Origin: Neobacillus sp. DY30
GTDB taxonomy: Bacteria; Bacillota; Bacilli; Bacillales; Cytobacillaceae
Direction: 5' to 3'
Assembly: GCF_030123065.1 (NCBI RefSeq)
Contig: NZ_CP126093.1
Span: 5,338,001-5,402,000 of the forward strand
DNA length: 64,000 nt
The notes under the pieces were generated by a model. The model made no database searches. It had not been told where the DNA came from and saw only the letters and a list, made by a program, of their open reading frames with translations. The position numbers were made by a program, and so were the translations under genes. Shown piece after piece: positions 33,782 to 43,976 of the stretch (position 1 is its first letter; every line of letters starts with the position of its first letter).

Positions 33782-34780
33782 TTATAATTTTTGAGGTACG
33801 GAAGCACTTTCTCTTATAATTAATTTCGTATTAATTGTGATTTTTTTGCTAACTTCCCTTTTGGAGGAAAGCCGTTCTATGAGTAAATCTACAGCCGTTT
33901 CCCCCATGATTTCCGTGTACAGTTTTACCGTTGTAAGAGGAGGGACCATATATTTTGCTGTAGCTACATCATTAAAACCAACAATACTTAGTTCCTCGGG
34001 TATTTTAACCCCAAGTTCATAGGCAGCTTTATAGCACCCGACTGCAATCGTATCATTCGCAACAAAAACAGCGGTTGGTTTAGGTTCGGATTGTAACATT
34101 TCTCTTAAATTTGTATAACCATCCTTTGGATCATATCCGCCGATTCTCACCAATTCCTCTTTGAAGATATTTCTATCCTTCAAATAATTTTCAAAAACAT
34201 CCTGCCTTAAATCTTTAAATCGATTTCCATACATATCCGTTTCTACTCCGCCGATAAAGCCAATATTCTCATGACCAAGTTCAGTTAAATAGTTAAGAGC
34301 ATTTCTAGTAGCAGAGTTAAAGTCGATTACAACCGAATCAAAATAATATTCGTCCGGGTTAGAATCAACAAAGACACAAGGTTTATTAAAACCTTTAATT
34401 TTTTCAATATCCTTGCTTTTAAAGGTTCCCAGGCATAAGATTCCATCAATTTTATTGAGATTGGCTTGATTTCCTTCCTTATCAATTCGAAAAAAGTCGA
34501 TGCTCTTACTTTTTAACTTTTTTTCCAAAGCAACCCTTATCGACAAGTAATAAGTATCTAATAATTCTTCCTCTAGTGAAAAAGAATCGTATAACCCTAT
34601 TTTCCATTTGCTTTTTTGCTTCTTCTTTGGAGCTACCACATAGGCTAACTCCTCAGCCGCTTCAAAGATTCGCTTTCTAGTTTCCGGTGAAACATTTAAT
34701 GTTTCATCATAATTTAATACTCTTGAAACGGTAGTGATTGAAACATTAGCTAAATTGGCAATATCTTTTATTGTGGCCAT
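33782..34780 (-). CDS. LacI-family repressor of the galactoside operon
   Basis: A 332-residue repressor. The N-terminal LacI helix-turn-helix IKDIANLANVSITTVSRVLN is followed by a hinge and a sugar-binding periplasmic-type domain (DGILCLGTF, HENIGFIGG, AVFVANDTIAVGC, SIVGFNDV). It is the last gene of the operon it probably controls, via the TTTTAGTAAAA palindromes upstream of the binding-protein gene. AGGGAG is 5 nt before the ATG. The inducer is likely a galactoside, inferred from the operon. Confidence 0.9.
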   Translation of the reverse strand: MATIKDIANLANVSITTVSRVLNYDETLNVSPETRKRIFEAAEELAYVVAPKKKQKSKWKIGLYDSFSLEEELLDTYYLSIRVALEKKLKSKSIDFFRIDKEGNQANLNKIDGILCLGTFKSKDIEKIKGFNKPCVFVDSNPDEYYFDSVVIDFNSATRNALNYLTELGHENIGFIGGVETDMYGNRFKDLRQDVFENYLKDRNIFKEELVRIGGYDPKDGYTNLREMLQSEPKPTAVFVANDTIAVGCYKAAYELGVKIPEELSIVGFNDVATAKYMVPPLTTVKLYTEIMGETAVDLLIERLSSKREVSKKITINTKLIIRESASVPQKL

Positions 34781-34804
34781 TATTTCTCCCTACCTACTTG
34801 TTAT

Positions 34805-35686
34805 TTAAGTGATTTCTTTTAGTTTGTTCTTTTTTAAAAAAGGCAACTTTGTTTCTGATATGATGATGGCAACAAGAATGAGGATAGCACCAAGCACCAT
34901 TTTTATCGTCATCGCTTCATCTAAGATTGCAACAGAAAATACCATACCCCAGAATGATTCTGTACAAAGAATAATTGCAGCTTTTGTTTCTGTTATCATC
35001 TTTTGAGCAACGGTTTGTAATAAATACGCAATCGTTGTTGAAAAGACACCGAGATATAGAAGTGAAAAAACGCCTTCCTTTTGGACAGAAAAAGAGGTTT
35101 CTCCCTTGAAAAGAACAACCATGATACCAATAACTGCAGCAGTCATCATTTGGATAAGCGTTAATAAGACAGGATCCGAATCTTTTACATATTTTGCTGT
35201 ATAGAAAATATGAAATGCAAATCCAAAAGCACAGCCGAGTGTCAGCAAATCTCCAATATTAACCCCGCCGGAAAACTTAAGCGACAATACACCTACACCA
35301 ATCATCGCTAAAATAGCGCCCGTTAGTTCATATATATCAATTTTTCTCTTATAGATAACAAATGCGATAAACGGAACAATTACGACATTCACAGCCGTTA
35401 AGAAGGCATTCTTAGATGGTGTCGTATATTGAAGTCCTACGGTTTGCAGTGCAAAGGCCAAATATAAAAAGATACCAATGATAGCACCTTGAATCATAGT
35501 AGCTTTATTAATATTTTTCAGTCGTTTATAAAAAATAACACTTAAAATGACAGCCCCAATCAAGAATCGTATTGCCAAAATTTGATAGGGTGTAAAATGT
35601 TCCAAGGCGATTGCACTGGCAACAAATCCACTCCCCCATATAATCGCAGTAATCGTAAGGGCTAGTTCCCCCATATATTTTTGCAT
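34805..35686 (-). CDS. EamA-family (DMT) transporter
   Basis: A ten-helix transporter of 293 residues with two EamA repeats (WGSGFVASAIALEHFTP and the second repeat near LLYLGVFSTTIAYLLQTVAQK). It starts directly after the stop of the glycosidase gene (TAAATG), with AGGGGGG inside that gene's end, so it is translationally coupled. EamA proteins export or import small metabolites; its role in a galactoside operon is unclear, possibly sugar or metabolite efflux. Confidence 0.85.
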   Translation of the reverse strand: MQKYMGELALTITAIIWGSGFVASAIALEHFTPYQILAIRFLIGAVILSVIFYKRLKNINKATMIQGAIIGIFLYLAFALQTVGLQYTTPSKNAFLTAVNVVIVPFIAFVIYKRKIDIYELTGAILAMIGVGVLSLKFSGGVNIGDLLTLGCAFGFAFHIFYTAKYVKDSDPVLLTLIQMMTAAVIGIMVVLFKGETSFSVQKEGVFSLLYLGVFSTTIAYLLQTVAQKMITETKAAIILCTESFWGMVFSVAILDEAMTIKMVLGAILILVAIIISETKLPFLKKNKLKEIT

Positions 35687-37369
35687 TTAATCCCCCCTAA
35701 GATGATCTTGTAATAACAATAGAAATACGCTTGAAGTCCAAGTGAAGGATGTATCGACCAGCCCTTTTCCGGTGAGTGGATCAAAGTTTTCAGCCATCCC
35801 GCCAATAAGAGTAAGATCAAGAAATTTATCCCTTAGACGATTGGCCGCCTGATCATATCCATTATTTTTCAAAGAATGTATAAAGAGATACGTAACGGGA
35901 GCCCAAATCGGTCCGAGCCAATAGCCATTTTCTTTATATAACCTGCTCGTGATACTCTCTGTAGCTAATCCATATTGGGTCTCAAAGTTCGCTTCAAGGT
36001 CAAGTACTAAACGATCCATGATCTCTTTATCCAAACGATAGCCGATAATAACTGGCAGCCTGAGGATTAAACTAGAACGGATCGTGACTTTGTCAGCTTT
36101 TTTGCCAACACGCCCAAAAAAGCCGTCTTCATCATACAGTCTTTCCAATAAAAGGGTGAACAGTGAATCTGCTTTATCTTTAAATCTTTCTGCCTCTTCC
36201 TTTTCACCCAAAGTTTCCGCGAAAGAGGAAAGAATATCATAGGTTCGAATCAAAAAGCTGGCAAGGTCCGGTGCTTCCACAGGCATTCCCTTATGAAATA
36301 ATGATGCATTATCCCAGCCGGAATCATTTCCATGCTTATAGTGTGGGAGTCTTTCCGGATAAGTCCGATACGTATCAAAATAGCTCATTACTTTTTTAGT
36401 CGACTCATAAACCGCTCTTAACCGCTGTTCATCTTTAAAGTAATGATTTCTCTCCATTAATTGTTCATAGACATAAGCAAAAATCGGCGGCTTAATACAA
36501 TTATAGGAGATGAATTTATCATTGACAAAATCAGGATAAGCGCCTGATTGGTCTTGTGTCTCCATAAATATCTGTAATTGAGCATAGGCAAGTTCAGGAT
36601 AATGTTCGCCTAAATTTAATGCGTTAAAGCAATTATCCCATGACCAAATATTATACATCCACAACTTCGACATGTACATCGCATAATCCTTCAGTACGGC
36701 GTCTGGATGAACGACGCTTGACCATGTAATATAGGAGGCCCTTTCCACCGAAGGGAGATAGTGTGTTTGGTCATATCCCTTTTTCATCTTGTTAAACCAT
36801 TCCTGATAAAGCCCATCAACCTGAGCTCTTCCTTCGATAAAAGGAAGGTAATCCTTTTTTTGATAAACGGTTCGATAACTTTCGATGACGAAATGACCAT
36901 TTGTTAATCGCATATCGATAAAATCGTTTCCAATGATATTCCAAGGGGCGTCAACAGACATCACACCATTCAGGTTCAGAATCATTAATTTTAGTTCCTT
37001 CGGATAGATGTGGTACTCGTACATCCCATCTTCCAATTCCATTAACGAATCATATTTTCCCTTTGTTGCTCGCAGTCTGAGTTCTACATCCTGTACTTCA
37101 ATATGTAGTTCATCTTCTTCAGGCAGAATGATTTCTGCAACACATTTAGAAGTCTCTTTTAGATAGAAGGATAAGGAGATTTCCGTAGCTCGAACTTCGT
37201 ATTCTTTTTCAACTCCATCTAAAACGATATCAACTTGAAAAAGTTTGGAGGGTGCATCATCACCGCCATGAACATCTCTTATATAAACATTTCCGGAATC
37301 CTTTTCCTGAGAGACGCAAAAATAGGACCCAAACCTGGAAAATGGTATTTCGGTAATATCTAAATTCAT
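35687..37369 (-). CDS. GH63-like glycoside hydrolase (MGH1/YgjK type)
   Basis: A 560-residue enzyme. A beta-rich N-terminal domain (about 1-190) is followed by an (alpha/alpha)6 barrel with the family motifs LWMYNIWSWDNCFNAL, GAYPDFV, GNDSGWDNAS and GYWLGPIWAPVTYLF. The GWDN and WDNCF stretches hold the probable catalytic Asp. There is no signal peptide, so it acts inside the cell on an imported oligosaccharide. It follows lacZ by 117 bp with an intervening hairpin. The substrate cannot be read from sequence; alpha-galactosides or glucosylated galactosides are possible. Confidence 0.8.
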   Translation of the reverse strand: MNLDITEIPFSRFGSYFCVSQEKDSGNVYIRDVHGGDDAPSKLFQVDIVLDGVEKEYEVRATEISLSFYLKETSKCVAEIILPEEDELHIEVQDVELRLRATKGKYDSLMELEDGMYEYHIYPKELKLMILNLNGVMSVDAPWNIIGNDFIDMRLTNGHFVIESYRTVYQKKDYLPFIEGRAQVDGLYQEWFNKMKKGYDQTHYLPSVERASYITWSSVVHPDAVLKDYAMYMSKLWMYNIWSWDNCFNALNLGEHYPELAYAQLQIFMETQDQSGAYPDFVNDKFISYNCIKPPIFAYVYEQLMERNHYFKDEQRLRAVYESTKKVMSYFDTYRTYPERLPHYKHGNDSGWDNASLFHKGMPVEAPDLASFLIRTYDILSSFAETLGEKEEAERFKDKADSLFTLLLERLYDEDGFFGRVGKKADKVTIRSSLILRLPVIIGYRLDKEIMDRLVLDLEANFETQYGLATESITSRLYKENGYWLGPIWAPVTYLFIHSLKNNGYDQAANRLRDKFLDLTLIGGMAENFDPLTGKGLVDTSFTWTSSVFLLLLQDHLRGD

Positions 37370-37411
37370 CCCATTTCACCTCAATTTGATTATAATCAGC
37401 TATAATTCCAA

Positions 37412-37437
37412 TAAGCAGGGTTTCCCCTGCTTTTTGG
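37412..37437. terminator. Hairpin between lacZ and the GH63-like gene
   Basis: AAGCAGGG and CCCTGCTT form an 8-bp stem. The T run is on the plus side only, so within this minus-strand operon it more likely tunes or stabilises mRNA than stops it. Confidence 0.5.
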
Positions 37438-37486
37438 AATGGCTCGTTTTAACAACAACATTCTTTACGAAAACAATCTAAAAATT

Positions 37487-40400
37487 CTATTGAGCTCTAA
37501 AGTATTTACTCTCTTCCACCAGTTGATCACTTTCAACACTTCTAATTTCCAGCTGGATTTCAAAGTCTTCGACACCTACGCGATAAGCTGGAAGCTGCTC
37601 CTCACCACAGCTATTACTGCCAAGTCCACTTTGTCGATAATCAATCGTTAACACATTGAAAGGTGACTTTTTAATTTTCCCTCGGTGCGTTGCTTCTTCT
37701 AATGCGCTTGTTTCGTAATCATGGATGGTAAAATCTCTAATCTCTTTAAAATTAAAAAGAATAGACTGATTCCCTTTGGTTAGCGCTAAGAAAGAGGTAT
37801 CACATCTTGAACCGTTTTCCTGTGGATAAACATAATCGGTATGCATTTCCTCAACACGCTTTTGATAAAGGCCAATGCTTTGACTTCGTTTACTATCCTG
37901 GTAACTTTCTGAATCTCCTCTGCCATACCATGTTACATCATTGTATTCTTTGTTTAGGTGCATCGTAATTCCGATTCTAGGAAGTAATTCAGGAATCTCT
38001 TTCCCCCGAATGATTTTAGAGCCTTTCAATTCAAGATTTAACACACCCTCTTGAGTAATTCGATAATGATAAGTTAAATCAAAGCCCCATGCTTGATTGA
38101 CACTCGATAAATATTTATTGATTTCAATATCAACATATTCTTCATTTATTTCATAGTTTAAGGAAACTAAATGTTCCTTCGTATTTTTCAGAAAGTATTT
38201 ATTGATCCAAGCATCCTTCTTATACATATCATTGTCAATAACCGCTCGCCAAAGTGTAAGCTCAGGTCCTTTTTCAATAATTTCTTCCCCGTTTAATGTA
38301 TGAGATTGGAGAACACCATGAATCTTTGAAAAAACAGTTTTAAAATACTCATTTTCTAACAGCAGCTGTCCAAAATTTTCCGTAACGGTAATCGGAGTTC
38401 CACCATTGCGCTTCGTTATAACCATTTTCTTCACCTTTGTCGGCTCTAGTAAAAAACTTTCACTAGTAATGAGATGACCTTCATTTGCATATAAAGTATT
38501 CTTTGGTTCTGAATAACTTAATTCTATACGAACATCGTCATATTTAAAGGCTTCCTCAAGATTCACAGGCAATGCCAGTTCCCGCTCTTCCTGTGGAGGA
38601 ATATTTGGGAGTATCATATTCTTTTCATCTATTACTTGATTAAATGATACTACCTTAATATGGAGCTGAATACCTTCTAGGTTTCTAAAATCATATCTAT
38701 TTTTAATCTTAATCTTGAGTTCTGTTAAGTCGGAAGCTTCCGTTACAATCGGTTCAATTACCTTTTTGTATTCAATCAGTCCAGGTGATGGCGTCCTGTC
38801 AGGAAATACTAGTCCATCGATGCAAAAATTCCCATTTGTAGGAAAGTCCCCGTAATTTCCACCATAAAGATAATAGATATTTCCATTTTCATCTACACTT
38901 TCGATTCCATGGTCATACCATTCCCATACAAATCCACCCTGCAATCGCGGGTATTTCCTCATTATCTCTTGGTATTCTGTCAGTCCCCCAGGACCATTTC
39001 CCATTGCATGGCCATATTCACATAAGATATGGGGCTTTTTCCCTTCAGAATCCTGGCCGATTTCTTCAAGCTCCTTTAATCGGGTGTACATTGTAGTATA
39101 CATATCACTATAGGCAGCATGACGATCTCCTTCATAATGTACCAATCTAGTAGAATCAATTTCTTTTATAGCTTGATACATAGCAGTGAAGTTTCTGCCC
39201 TGACCTGATTCATTGCCCAATGACCAAATGATGACGCTTGGGTGATTTCGGTCCCTTTTTACCATTCGGACTGCCCTGTCAACGTACTGATGCACCCATA
39301 ATTCATTATCACTAATCCAGTTATAATTCCCTGTATTTTCAAACCCGTGGCACTCGAGATCGGTTTCATCAATCACATAGAGCCCATATTCATCACAAAG
39401 GTCATAGAAAACATCATTATTTGGATAATGAGCCGTCCTGACAGCATTGATATTATGTTTCTTCATTAAGAGTACATCCTGAAGCATGTCCTCGTAGGTA
39501 ACCGTCCTGCCCATTTTCGGATTAAAATCATGACGATTCACGCCATTAAAGAAAATCCTTTTTCCGTTCAGCCTGATTTCATTATTCGTAATATCAATCG
39601 ATCTGACCCCAAACCTTAGAGGCACATATTCTACTTCTCCACTTGGTAATTGATAATCAAGGACAGCCATGTATAGATTCGGTTCCTCTGCATTCCATAA
39701 TAATGGATCAATCATTTCTCTTACCACCTGGAAATTTCCATTCGAAATTTCGACTGGGAAACAATCAATCTCTTTTTCTTGCTGGTAAAGCTTCACGTTT
39801 ATGCTAGTCACATCTGTCGATAAAAACGTACCTGTTAATTTGAGTGTAAAATCTTTAAACTCCTCATCTGGAACTGTTTCAATGTAAACATCTTGTAACG
39901 TGTTTTGATTAAGTCTATATAATTCTACACTTCGAAAAATACCTGAAAGCCACCACATATCCTGATCTTCTAAATAGGTTCCATCAGAAAACTGGTAAAC
40001 TCTAACGGTCAATCGATTCGATCCCTCTCGAAGATACGGGGTGAGGTCAAATTCTGACGGCATCCGTGAACCCTTACTGAAGCCGGCATGATCACCGTTC
40101 GCGTAAAGATCAAAGGCAGAATCGACACCGTTAAATTTCACGATGATTTTTTCGTCTTCTTTTATATCTTCCAAAGTTATATCTTTGAAATAGATTCCTG
40201 TAGGATTTTCCTGTGGAACAAATGGAGGATTTATCGGAAATGGATATAAGACATCGGTATAATGCATTTTTCCATAACCTTTTATCTGCCAGCAAGACGG
40301 TACTTCAATATCATCGAGGTGATTGATTTCAAAATTCTCCGCTTCGAAGTCTTCTGGTGAAAATTCGGGCGCCTCTAAGAATAGGAATTTCCAATTCCCA

Positions 40401-40546
40401 TCCAGTGATCTATATCCTTTACTACGTTCTTTATTAAATTGGATTGCTTCAGTAAACTCACGATATCTGTAAAAATCAGTATGTGCCGGAAGCCTATTTA
40501 GGGCCGTTAGATGGATATTTTCCCATCTTTTCATTTCACGTTGCAT
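37487..40546 (-). CDS. lacZ: Beta-galactosidase, GH2 family
   Basis: A 1019-residue enzyme with all GH2 parts: sugar-binding jelly roll, Ig-like domain, TIM barrel and the C-terminal beta-galactosidase small chain domain. The acid/base Glu is in SLGNESGQGRN (about residue 446) and the nucleophile Glu in ILCEYGHAMGN (about 510), close to the LacZ/EbgA family layout. ATG 40546 has GGAGGAAG upstream. It lies 21 bp after the MalG-like permease gene, so imported galactosides are split in the cytoplasm. GalE is encoded 10 kb away; no galK/galT is in the window. Confidence 0.95.
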   Translation of the reverse strand: MQREMKRWENIHLTALNRLPAHTDFYRYREFTEAIQFNKERSKGYRSLDGNWKFLFLEAPEFSPEDFEAENFEINHLDDIEVPSCWQIKGYGKMHYTDVLYPFPINPPFVPQENPTGIYFKDITLEDIKEDEKIIVKFNGVDSAFDLYANGDHAGFSKGSRMPSEFDLTPYLREGSNRLTVRVYQFSDGTYLEDQDMWWLSGIFRSVELYRLNQNTLQDVYIETVPDEEFKDFTLKLTGTFLSTDVTSINVKLYQQEKEIDCFPVEISNGNFQVVREMIDPLLWNAEEPNLYMAVLDYQLPSGEVEYVPLRFGVRSIDITNNEIRLNGKRIFFNGVNRHDFNPKMGRTVTYEDMLQDVLLMKKHNINAVRTAHYPNNDVFYDLCDEYGLYVIDETDLECHGFENTGNYNWISDNELWVHQYVDRAVRMVKRDRNHPSVIIWSLGNESGQGRNFTAMYQAIKEIDSTRLVHYEGDRHAAYSDMYTTMYTRLKELEEIGQDSEGKKPHILCEYGHAMGNGPGGLTEYQEIMRKYPRLQGGFVWEWYDHGIESVDENGNIYYLYGGNYGDFPTNGNFCIDGLVFPDRTPSPGLIEYKKVIEPIVTEASDLTELKIKIKNRYDFRNLEGIQLHIKVVSFNQVIDEKNMILPNIPPQEERELALPVNLEEAFKYDDVRIELSYSEPKNTLYANEGHLITSESFLLEPTKVKKMVITKRNGGTPITVTENFGQLLLENEYFKTVFSKIHGVLQSHTLNGEEIIEKGPELTLWRAVIDNDMYKKDAWINKYFLKNTKEHLVSLNYEINEEYVDIEINKYLSSVNQAWGFDLTYHYRITQEGVLNLELKGSKIIRGKEIPELLPRIGITMHLNKEYNDVTWYGRGDSESYQDSKRSQSIGLYQKRVEEMHTDYVYPQENGSRCDTSFLALTKGNQSILFNFKEIRDFTIHDYETSALEEATHRGKIKKSPFNVLTIDYRQSGLGSNSCGEEQLPAYRVGVEDFEIQLEIRSVESDQLVEESKYFRAQ

Positions 40547-40567
40547 GTCATCTTCCTCCGAACTTTA

Positions 40568-41389
40568 TTACTTAATCGAACCGCTTATACCCTCAACAAT
40601 ATATTTCTGTGCAAAGGCAAAAACGATTACTGGCGGGATTATCATCACAAGCGTCATCGCCATAATAGGAATAATTTGAAGCTCATGTACGCCTTGGAAT
40701 GATGCCAAACCAAGTGCCATGGTATATTTAGATTGGTCATTTAAATAAATGAGCGGCCCTAAGTAGTCATTCCAAACTAAAATGATATTTAGGACGGCAA
40801 TTAACGTTAAAGGTGCCTTCATAATAGGAAGGAAAATTTTATAAAAAATTTGAAATTCGTTTGCTCCGTCAATTCTCGCTGCATTTTCTAAATCCTTTGG
40901 AATGTTCATTAAGAACTGCCTGAGCAAAAAGATATTGTAGGCAGACCCAAAGAATGCCGGGATAATTAATGGCTTCAATGTGTTGATCCAGCCAAATAAG
41001 TTAAATTCCATATAAAGCGGAATCATCGTTACATCCCACGGAATCATCATCGTGGACAAAAGCAAAATAAACAGGAAGTTCTTATATTTAAAATCGTACC
41101 TTGCAAAACCATATGCCACTAAGGAACAGGATATAAGCTGACCAATGGTTGTTAAAACCGTAACAATCATCGAGTTCTTAAAATAGGTTCCAAACGGCTG
41201 GCTATTCCAAGCGTCCATAAAGTTACTAAATAGTGGTACATCAGGGATAAACTTTGGCGGAAAGCTAAATACTTCCCCTTCCGTTTTAAGCGCGGTAATC
41301 AATGCCCAAATAAAAGGAAACAGGAAATAAAGGGAAAAGAGGACAAGAATGCTATACATGATGAATTTATATTTTCGCGTCATCTTCAT
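40568..41389 (-). CDS. Carbohydrate ABC permease (MalG type)
   Basis: A 273-residue permease with six membrane helices. The EAA loop is NAARIDGANEFQIFYKIFLPIMKAPL, near residue 160-185. It pairs with the MalF-type permease, whose stop overlaps this start by 4 bp (ATGA). It is part of an importer lacking its own ATPase gene, so a shared MsmX-like ATPase is expected. Confidence 0.92.
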   Translation of the reverse strand: MKMTRKYKFIMYSILVLFSLYFLFPFIWALITALKTEGEVFSFPPKFIPDVPLFSNFMDAWNSQPFGTYFKNSMIVTVLTTIGQLISCSLVAYGFARYDFKYKNFLFILLLSTMMIPWDVTMIPLYMEFNLFGWINTLKPLIIPAFFGSAYNIFLLRQFLMNIPKDLENAARIDGANEFQIFYKIFLPIMKAPLTLIAVLNIILVWNDYLGPLIYLNDQSKYTMALGLASFQGVHELQIIPIMAMTLVMIIPPVIVFAFAQKYIVEGISGSIK

Positions 41390-42324
41390 TTTCCTTTACC
41401 TCCCCTTTTTTCCTTTTTCACTTCAGCTTCATAGAATACCCATGCCGACGATGACTTAAAGATTAACATGGTCAACAGAAGGATGATGATAAACATAAAC
41501 CAAGCATTCGCACTTGCATAACCGAGTTCATGATGTTTAAATGCATTGTTATAGACAAATAGTCCATAAAAATAAGTAGACTTCAATGGTCCTCCGCCAG
41601 TTAAAAGCAGCACCAATGTTAACTGCTGCAATGCCGCAATAACAGAAGTGATGACATTAAAGAGGATCGTTGGTGTTATGGTAGGAATCGTGATACTGAT
41701 GAATTGTCGAATTGGACCCGCACCATCAATAGAGGCTGCTTCATACATTTCGTGCGGAATTCCTTTAATATCGGTATAAAAGATTAACATCATCGTACCA
41801 ACACCCCAGGCGCTCGCAATCACAATCGTTACAATTGCCCACTTAGGGTCAATCAGCCAGTTTGGTCCTTCAATACCCAGTAAAGATAATATATAATTCA
41901 AAACTCCATATTCAGAGTTAAACATCCAACCCCATATAATCGACACCGCTACACCGGAAACAACAGCCGGTAAATAAAAGATGGTCCTGAATATCTTGAT
42001 TCCTTTAATCGGCTGAGTAATTAAGAGAGCCAGCACTAACGCAACAAAAAGGTTCAAGGGAACAAAGATGAGCGCAAATTTCAAGGTGATCCATAGAGAA
42101 TCATAGAACTGAGGATCCGCCGTAAACATTTGGGTAAAATTATCAAACCCAACAAATTTCGCTTCACCCGCAATTGGCCAATCAAACAAACTCATGATTA
42201 ATGAAAAAACTAAAGGTCCTAATGTAAAAACAATAAAGCCAATAATCCATGGTAAAATAAATAAAAAGGGCACTCTCTTCCGAACTAATGTAAATTTCTT
42301 TTGTTTGTTTTTTTTAGTAAACAT
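41386..42324 (-). CDS. Carbohydrate ABC permease (MalF type)
   Basis: A 312-residue permease. The N-terminus KRVPFLFILPWIIGFIVF is the first helix, and the EAA loop YEAASIDGAGPIRQFISITIPTI lies in the second half. AGAGGG precedes ATG 42324. It is downstream of the binding-protein gene after an intercistronic hairpin and translationally coupled to the MalG-type permease. Confidence 0.92.
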   Translation of the reverse strand: MFTKKNKQKKFTLVRKRVPFLFILPWIIGFIVFTLGPLVFSLIMSLFDWPIAGEAKFVGFDNFTQMFTADPQFYDSLWITLKFALIFVPLNLFVALVLALLITQPIKGIKIFRTIFYLPAVVSGVAVSIIWGWMFNSEYGVLNYILSLLGIEGPNWLIDPKWAIVTIVIASAWGVGTMMLIFYTDIKGIPHEMYEAASIDGAGPIRQFISITIPTITPTILFNVITSVIAALQQLTLVLLLTGGGPLKSTYFYGLFVYNNAFKHHELGYASANAWFMFIIILLLTMLIFKSSSAWVFYEAEVKKEKRGGKGK

Positions 42325-42406
42325 ATCATTCCCTCTTAAATGGTTTGACCTTTTGAAAATGTGATTTGCAATCCCAATGAAAGCTACTCTGACATCTATT
42401 AAATGA

Positions 42407-42436
42407 GAATATATCAGGGTATTCCCTGATATATTC
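42407..42436. other. Intercistronic hairpin after the sugar-binding protein gene
   Basis: GAATATATCAGGG and CCCTGATATATTC are perfect 13-bp arms with a 4-nt loop and no T run. Such hairpins usually protect the binding-protein mRNA and lower expression of the permeases behind it. Confidence 0.7.
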
Positions 42437-42450
42437 CTATTAACATACCT

Positions 42451-43692
42451 CTACTTAACGATACTGTTTAATGCTTTTTCAGGATCGACACGTGTACTTG
42501 GATTAAAGATTTGTTCGAAAATTAAGCTTAATTCCTCAGACAACTTACTCCAATCTTCGGTTACAAATGATGACGGGTTATAGCCTTCACTTTGTTCAAG
42601 CATAGAATAAAAGACACTCTTAATTGGATCTTCTTGAAGCTTTTCCGATTCAACTACACTTTTTAACACTGGTAATTCAAAAGAAAGTCTTTCTTTATTT
42701 GCCTGTTCCCCTGTCCAAAACTCCATAAATTTAAATGCAGCTTCTTTGTGCTTTGAATCCTTAGACATTGCAATACCGGAAGAGCTGACAATACTTGCAC
42801 TTGGTTTATCACCAAACGACGGGATTTCAACAACACCATAGTTGATTCCAGCCTCTTTAAATGCTTCAAGATACCATGCACCATTAATAAACATACCTAC
42901 TCGGTTAGTCTTGAATTCAGTATCACCCCAGCCTTCAGTGGTGATAGCAATTTCATCTTTCAACATGTTTTGGAACATAGTAAAGGCTTCAATTGATTTT
43001 TTTGAATTTATGTTGCCATCTAATTTACCTTTATCATCAACATAGGAAGCACCATTGCCCCATAAATACATTTCAAAATCATATGGATCCGGTTTCCCAG
43101 GGAAAGCAAAACCAGTAATCTTCTTATCCTTATCTGTTAACTTCTTAGCAGCTTCTTGCAAATCTTTCCATGTCCAGCCAGCTTTTGGATACTCAATACC
43201 TTTTTCATCAAATAAATCCTTATTGTAGTAGACAACATGTGTTGTATACCCTACAGGGAGTCCGTAGACATCACCATCAACAGCATTATAGTTCCATAAT
43301 GCTTCATAGAAATTACCTTTGTACTCTTCCCCTTTATCTTCTATATAAGAATCAAGCGGCTCTAAGGCATCCTTATATTGAGGGTAATTCCACATATACA
43401 TGATATCTGGAGCGTCTTTCGCACCAATACCAGCCGTAATTTTTGTATCATATTCACCGCCGTATGCTTCCAAAACTACTTCAATATCACTATTTTCAGC
43501 ATTAAATTGATCAATTAATTTTTGCTGCAGGTCTACATCATCCCCAACATCCCATGTTGCAAACCTTAACTTTACTTTACCATCTTCCGCTTTCTCTCCG
43601 TTCGTATCAGATGATGAACTGCAAGCTGATAAGAGCAGTGTGGCTATAATAGTAAAAAGGAAAAACAATTTCATTTTTTTCGAAACCTTCAT
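42451..43692 (-). CDS. Galactoside-binding ABC lipoprotein
   Basis: A 413-residue extracellular binding protein. The signal MKLFFLFTIIATLLLSACSS has the lipobox LSAC; the body is a cluster D (family 1) sugar-binding fold (LRFATWDVGDDVDLQQKL, KDAPDIMYMW, GLPVGYTTHVVYYN, GMFINGAWYL). It is the first gene of the operon, expected to be the most abundant product. ATG 43692 follows AGGAGGG at 6 nt. The ligand, a galactoside or galacto-oligosaccharide, is inferred from lacZ. Confidence 0.92.
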   Translation of the reverse strand: MKVSKKMKLFFLFTIIATLLLSACSSSSDTNGEKAEDGKVKLRFATWDVGDDVDLQQKLIDQFNAENSDIEVVLEAYGGEYDTKITAGIGAKDAPDIMYMWNYPQYKDALEPLDSYIEDKGEEYKGNFYEALWNYNAVDGDVYGLPVGYTTHVVYYNKDLFDEKGIEYPKAGWTWKDLQEAAKKLTDKDKKITGFAFPGKPDPYDFEMYLWGNGASYVDDKGKLDGNINSKKSIEAFTMFQNMLKDEIAITTEGWGDTEFKTNRVGMFINGAWYLEAFKEAGINYGVVEIPSFGDKPSASIVSSSGIAMSKDSKHKEAAFKFMEFWTGEQANKERLSFELPVLKSVVESEKLQEDPIKSVFYSMLEQSEGYNPSSFVTEDWSKLSEELSLIFEQIFNPSTRVDPEKALNSIVK

Positions 43693-43720
43693 ATTATCCC
43701 TCCTAGTAGTTTATAGGATT

Positions 43721-43749
43721 ATTATAATCTTAGTTTTACTAAAAGTAAA
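43721..43749 (-). promoter_or_regulatory. Promoter of the galactoside operon
   Basis: On the minus strand TTTACT (43749-43744) is followed after 17 nt by a perfect TATAAT (43726-43721). Confidence 0.7.
43734..43744. promoter_or_regulatory. LacI-family operator 1
   Basis: TTTTACTAAAA is a 5-1-5 palindrome located in the promoter spacer next to the -35. Confidence 0.65.
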
Positions 43750-43758
43750 TGCTTACAT
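43744..43758 (-). promoter_or_regulatory. cre-like site (CcpA)
   Basis: ATGTAAGCATTTACT on the minus strand fits the cre consensus WTGNAANCGNWWNCW with one mismatch (CG centre reads CA). It overlaps the -35, consistent with glucose repression of galactoside use. Confidence 0.45.
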
Positions 43759-43762
43759 TAAT

Positions 43763-43777
43763 AGTTTTACTAAAACT
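43763..43777. promoter_or_regulatory. LacI-family operator 2, perfect palindrome
   Basis: AGTTTTACTAAAACT is a perfect 7-1-7 palindrome 30 bp upstream of operator 1. A third, weaker copy (TTTTAGTAAAA, 43966-43976) lies about 200 bp further away, which would allow DNA looping. Confidence 0.7.
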
Positions 43778-43965
43778 TCTTTTTCTAATACTGAGCTGGA
43801 ATTGCCGTTAGGTAAGGTTGAATTTTGATTTCCATTTATAGGTTCTATAAATCCTGATATGCCGCAAACCCCTTCACTATGAAAGCTTCATCTAATCTAA
43901 ATGCTACTATTTAAACTAAAAAATTCTATTAATATAGAGGCAAGATGAAAAGTTCATCCTGCTAA

Positions 43966-43976
43966 TTTTAGTAAAA
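43966..43976. promoter_or_regulatory. LacI-family operator 3 (distal)
   Basis: TTTTAGTAAAA repeats the core of operators 1 and 2. It is placed between the galactoside and methionine transcription units. Confidence 0.5.
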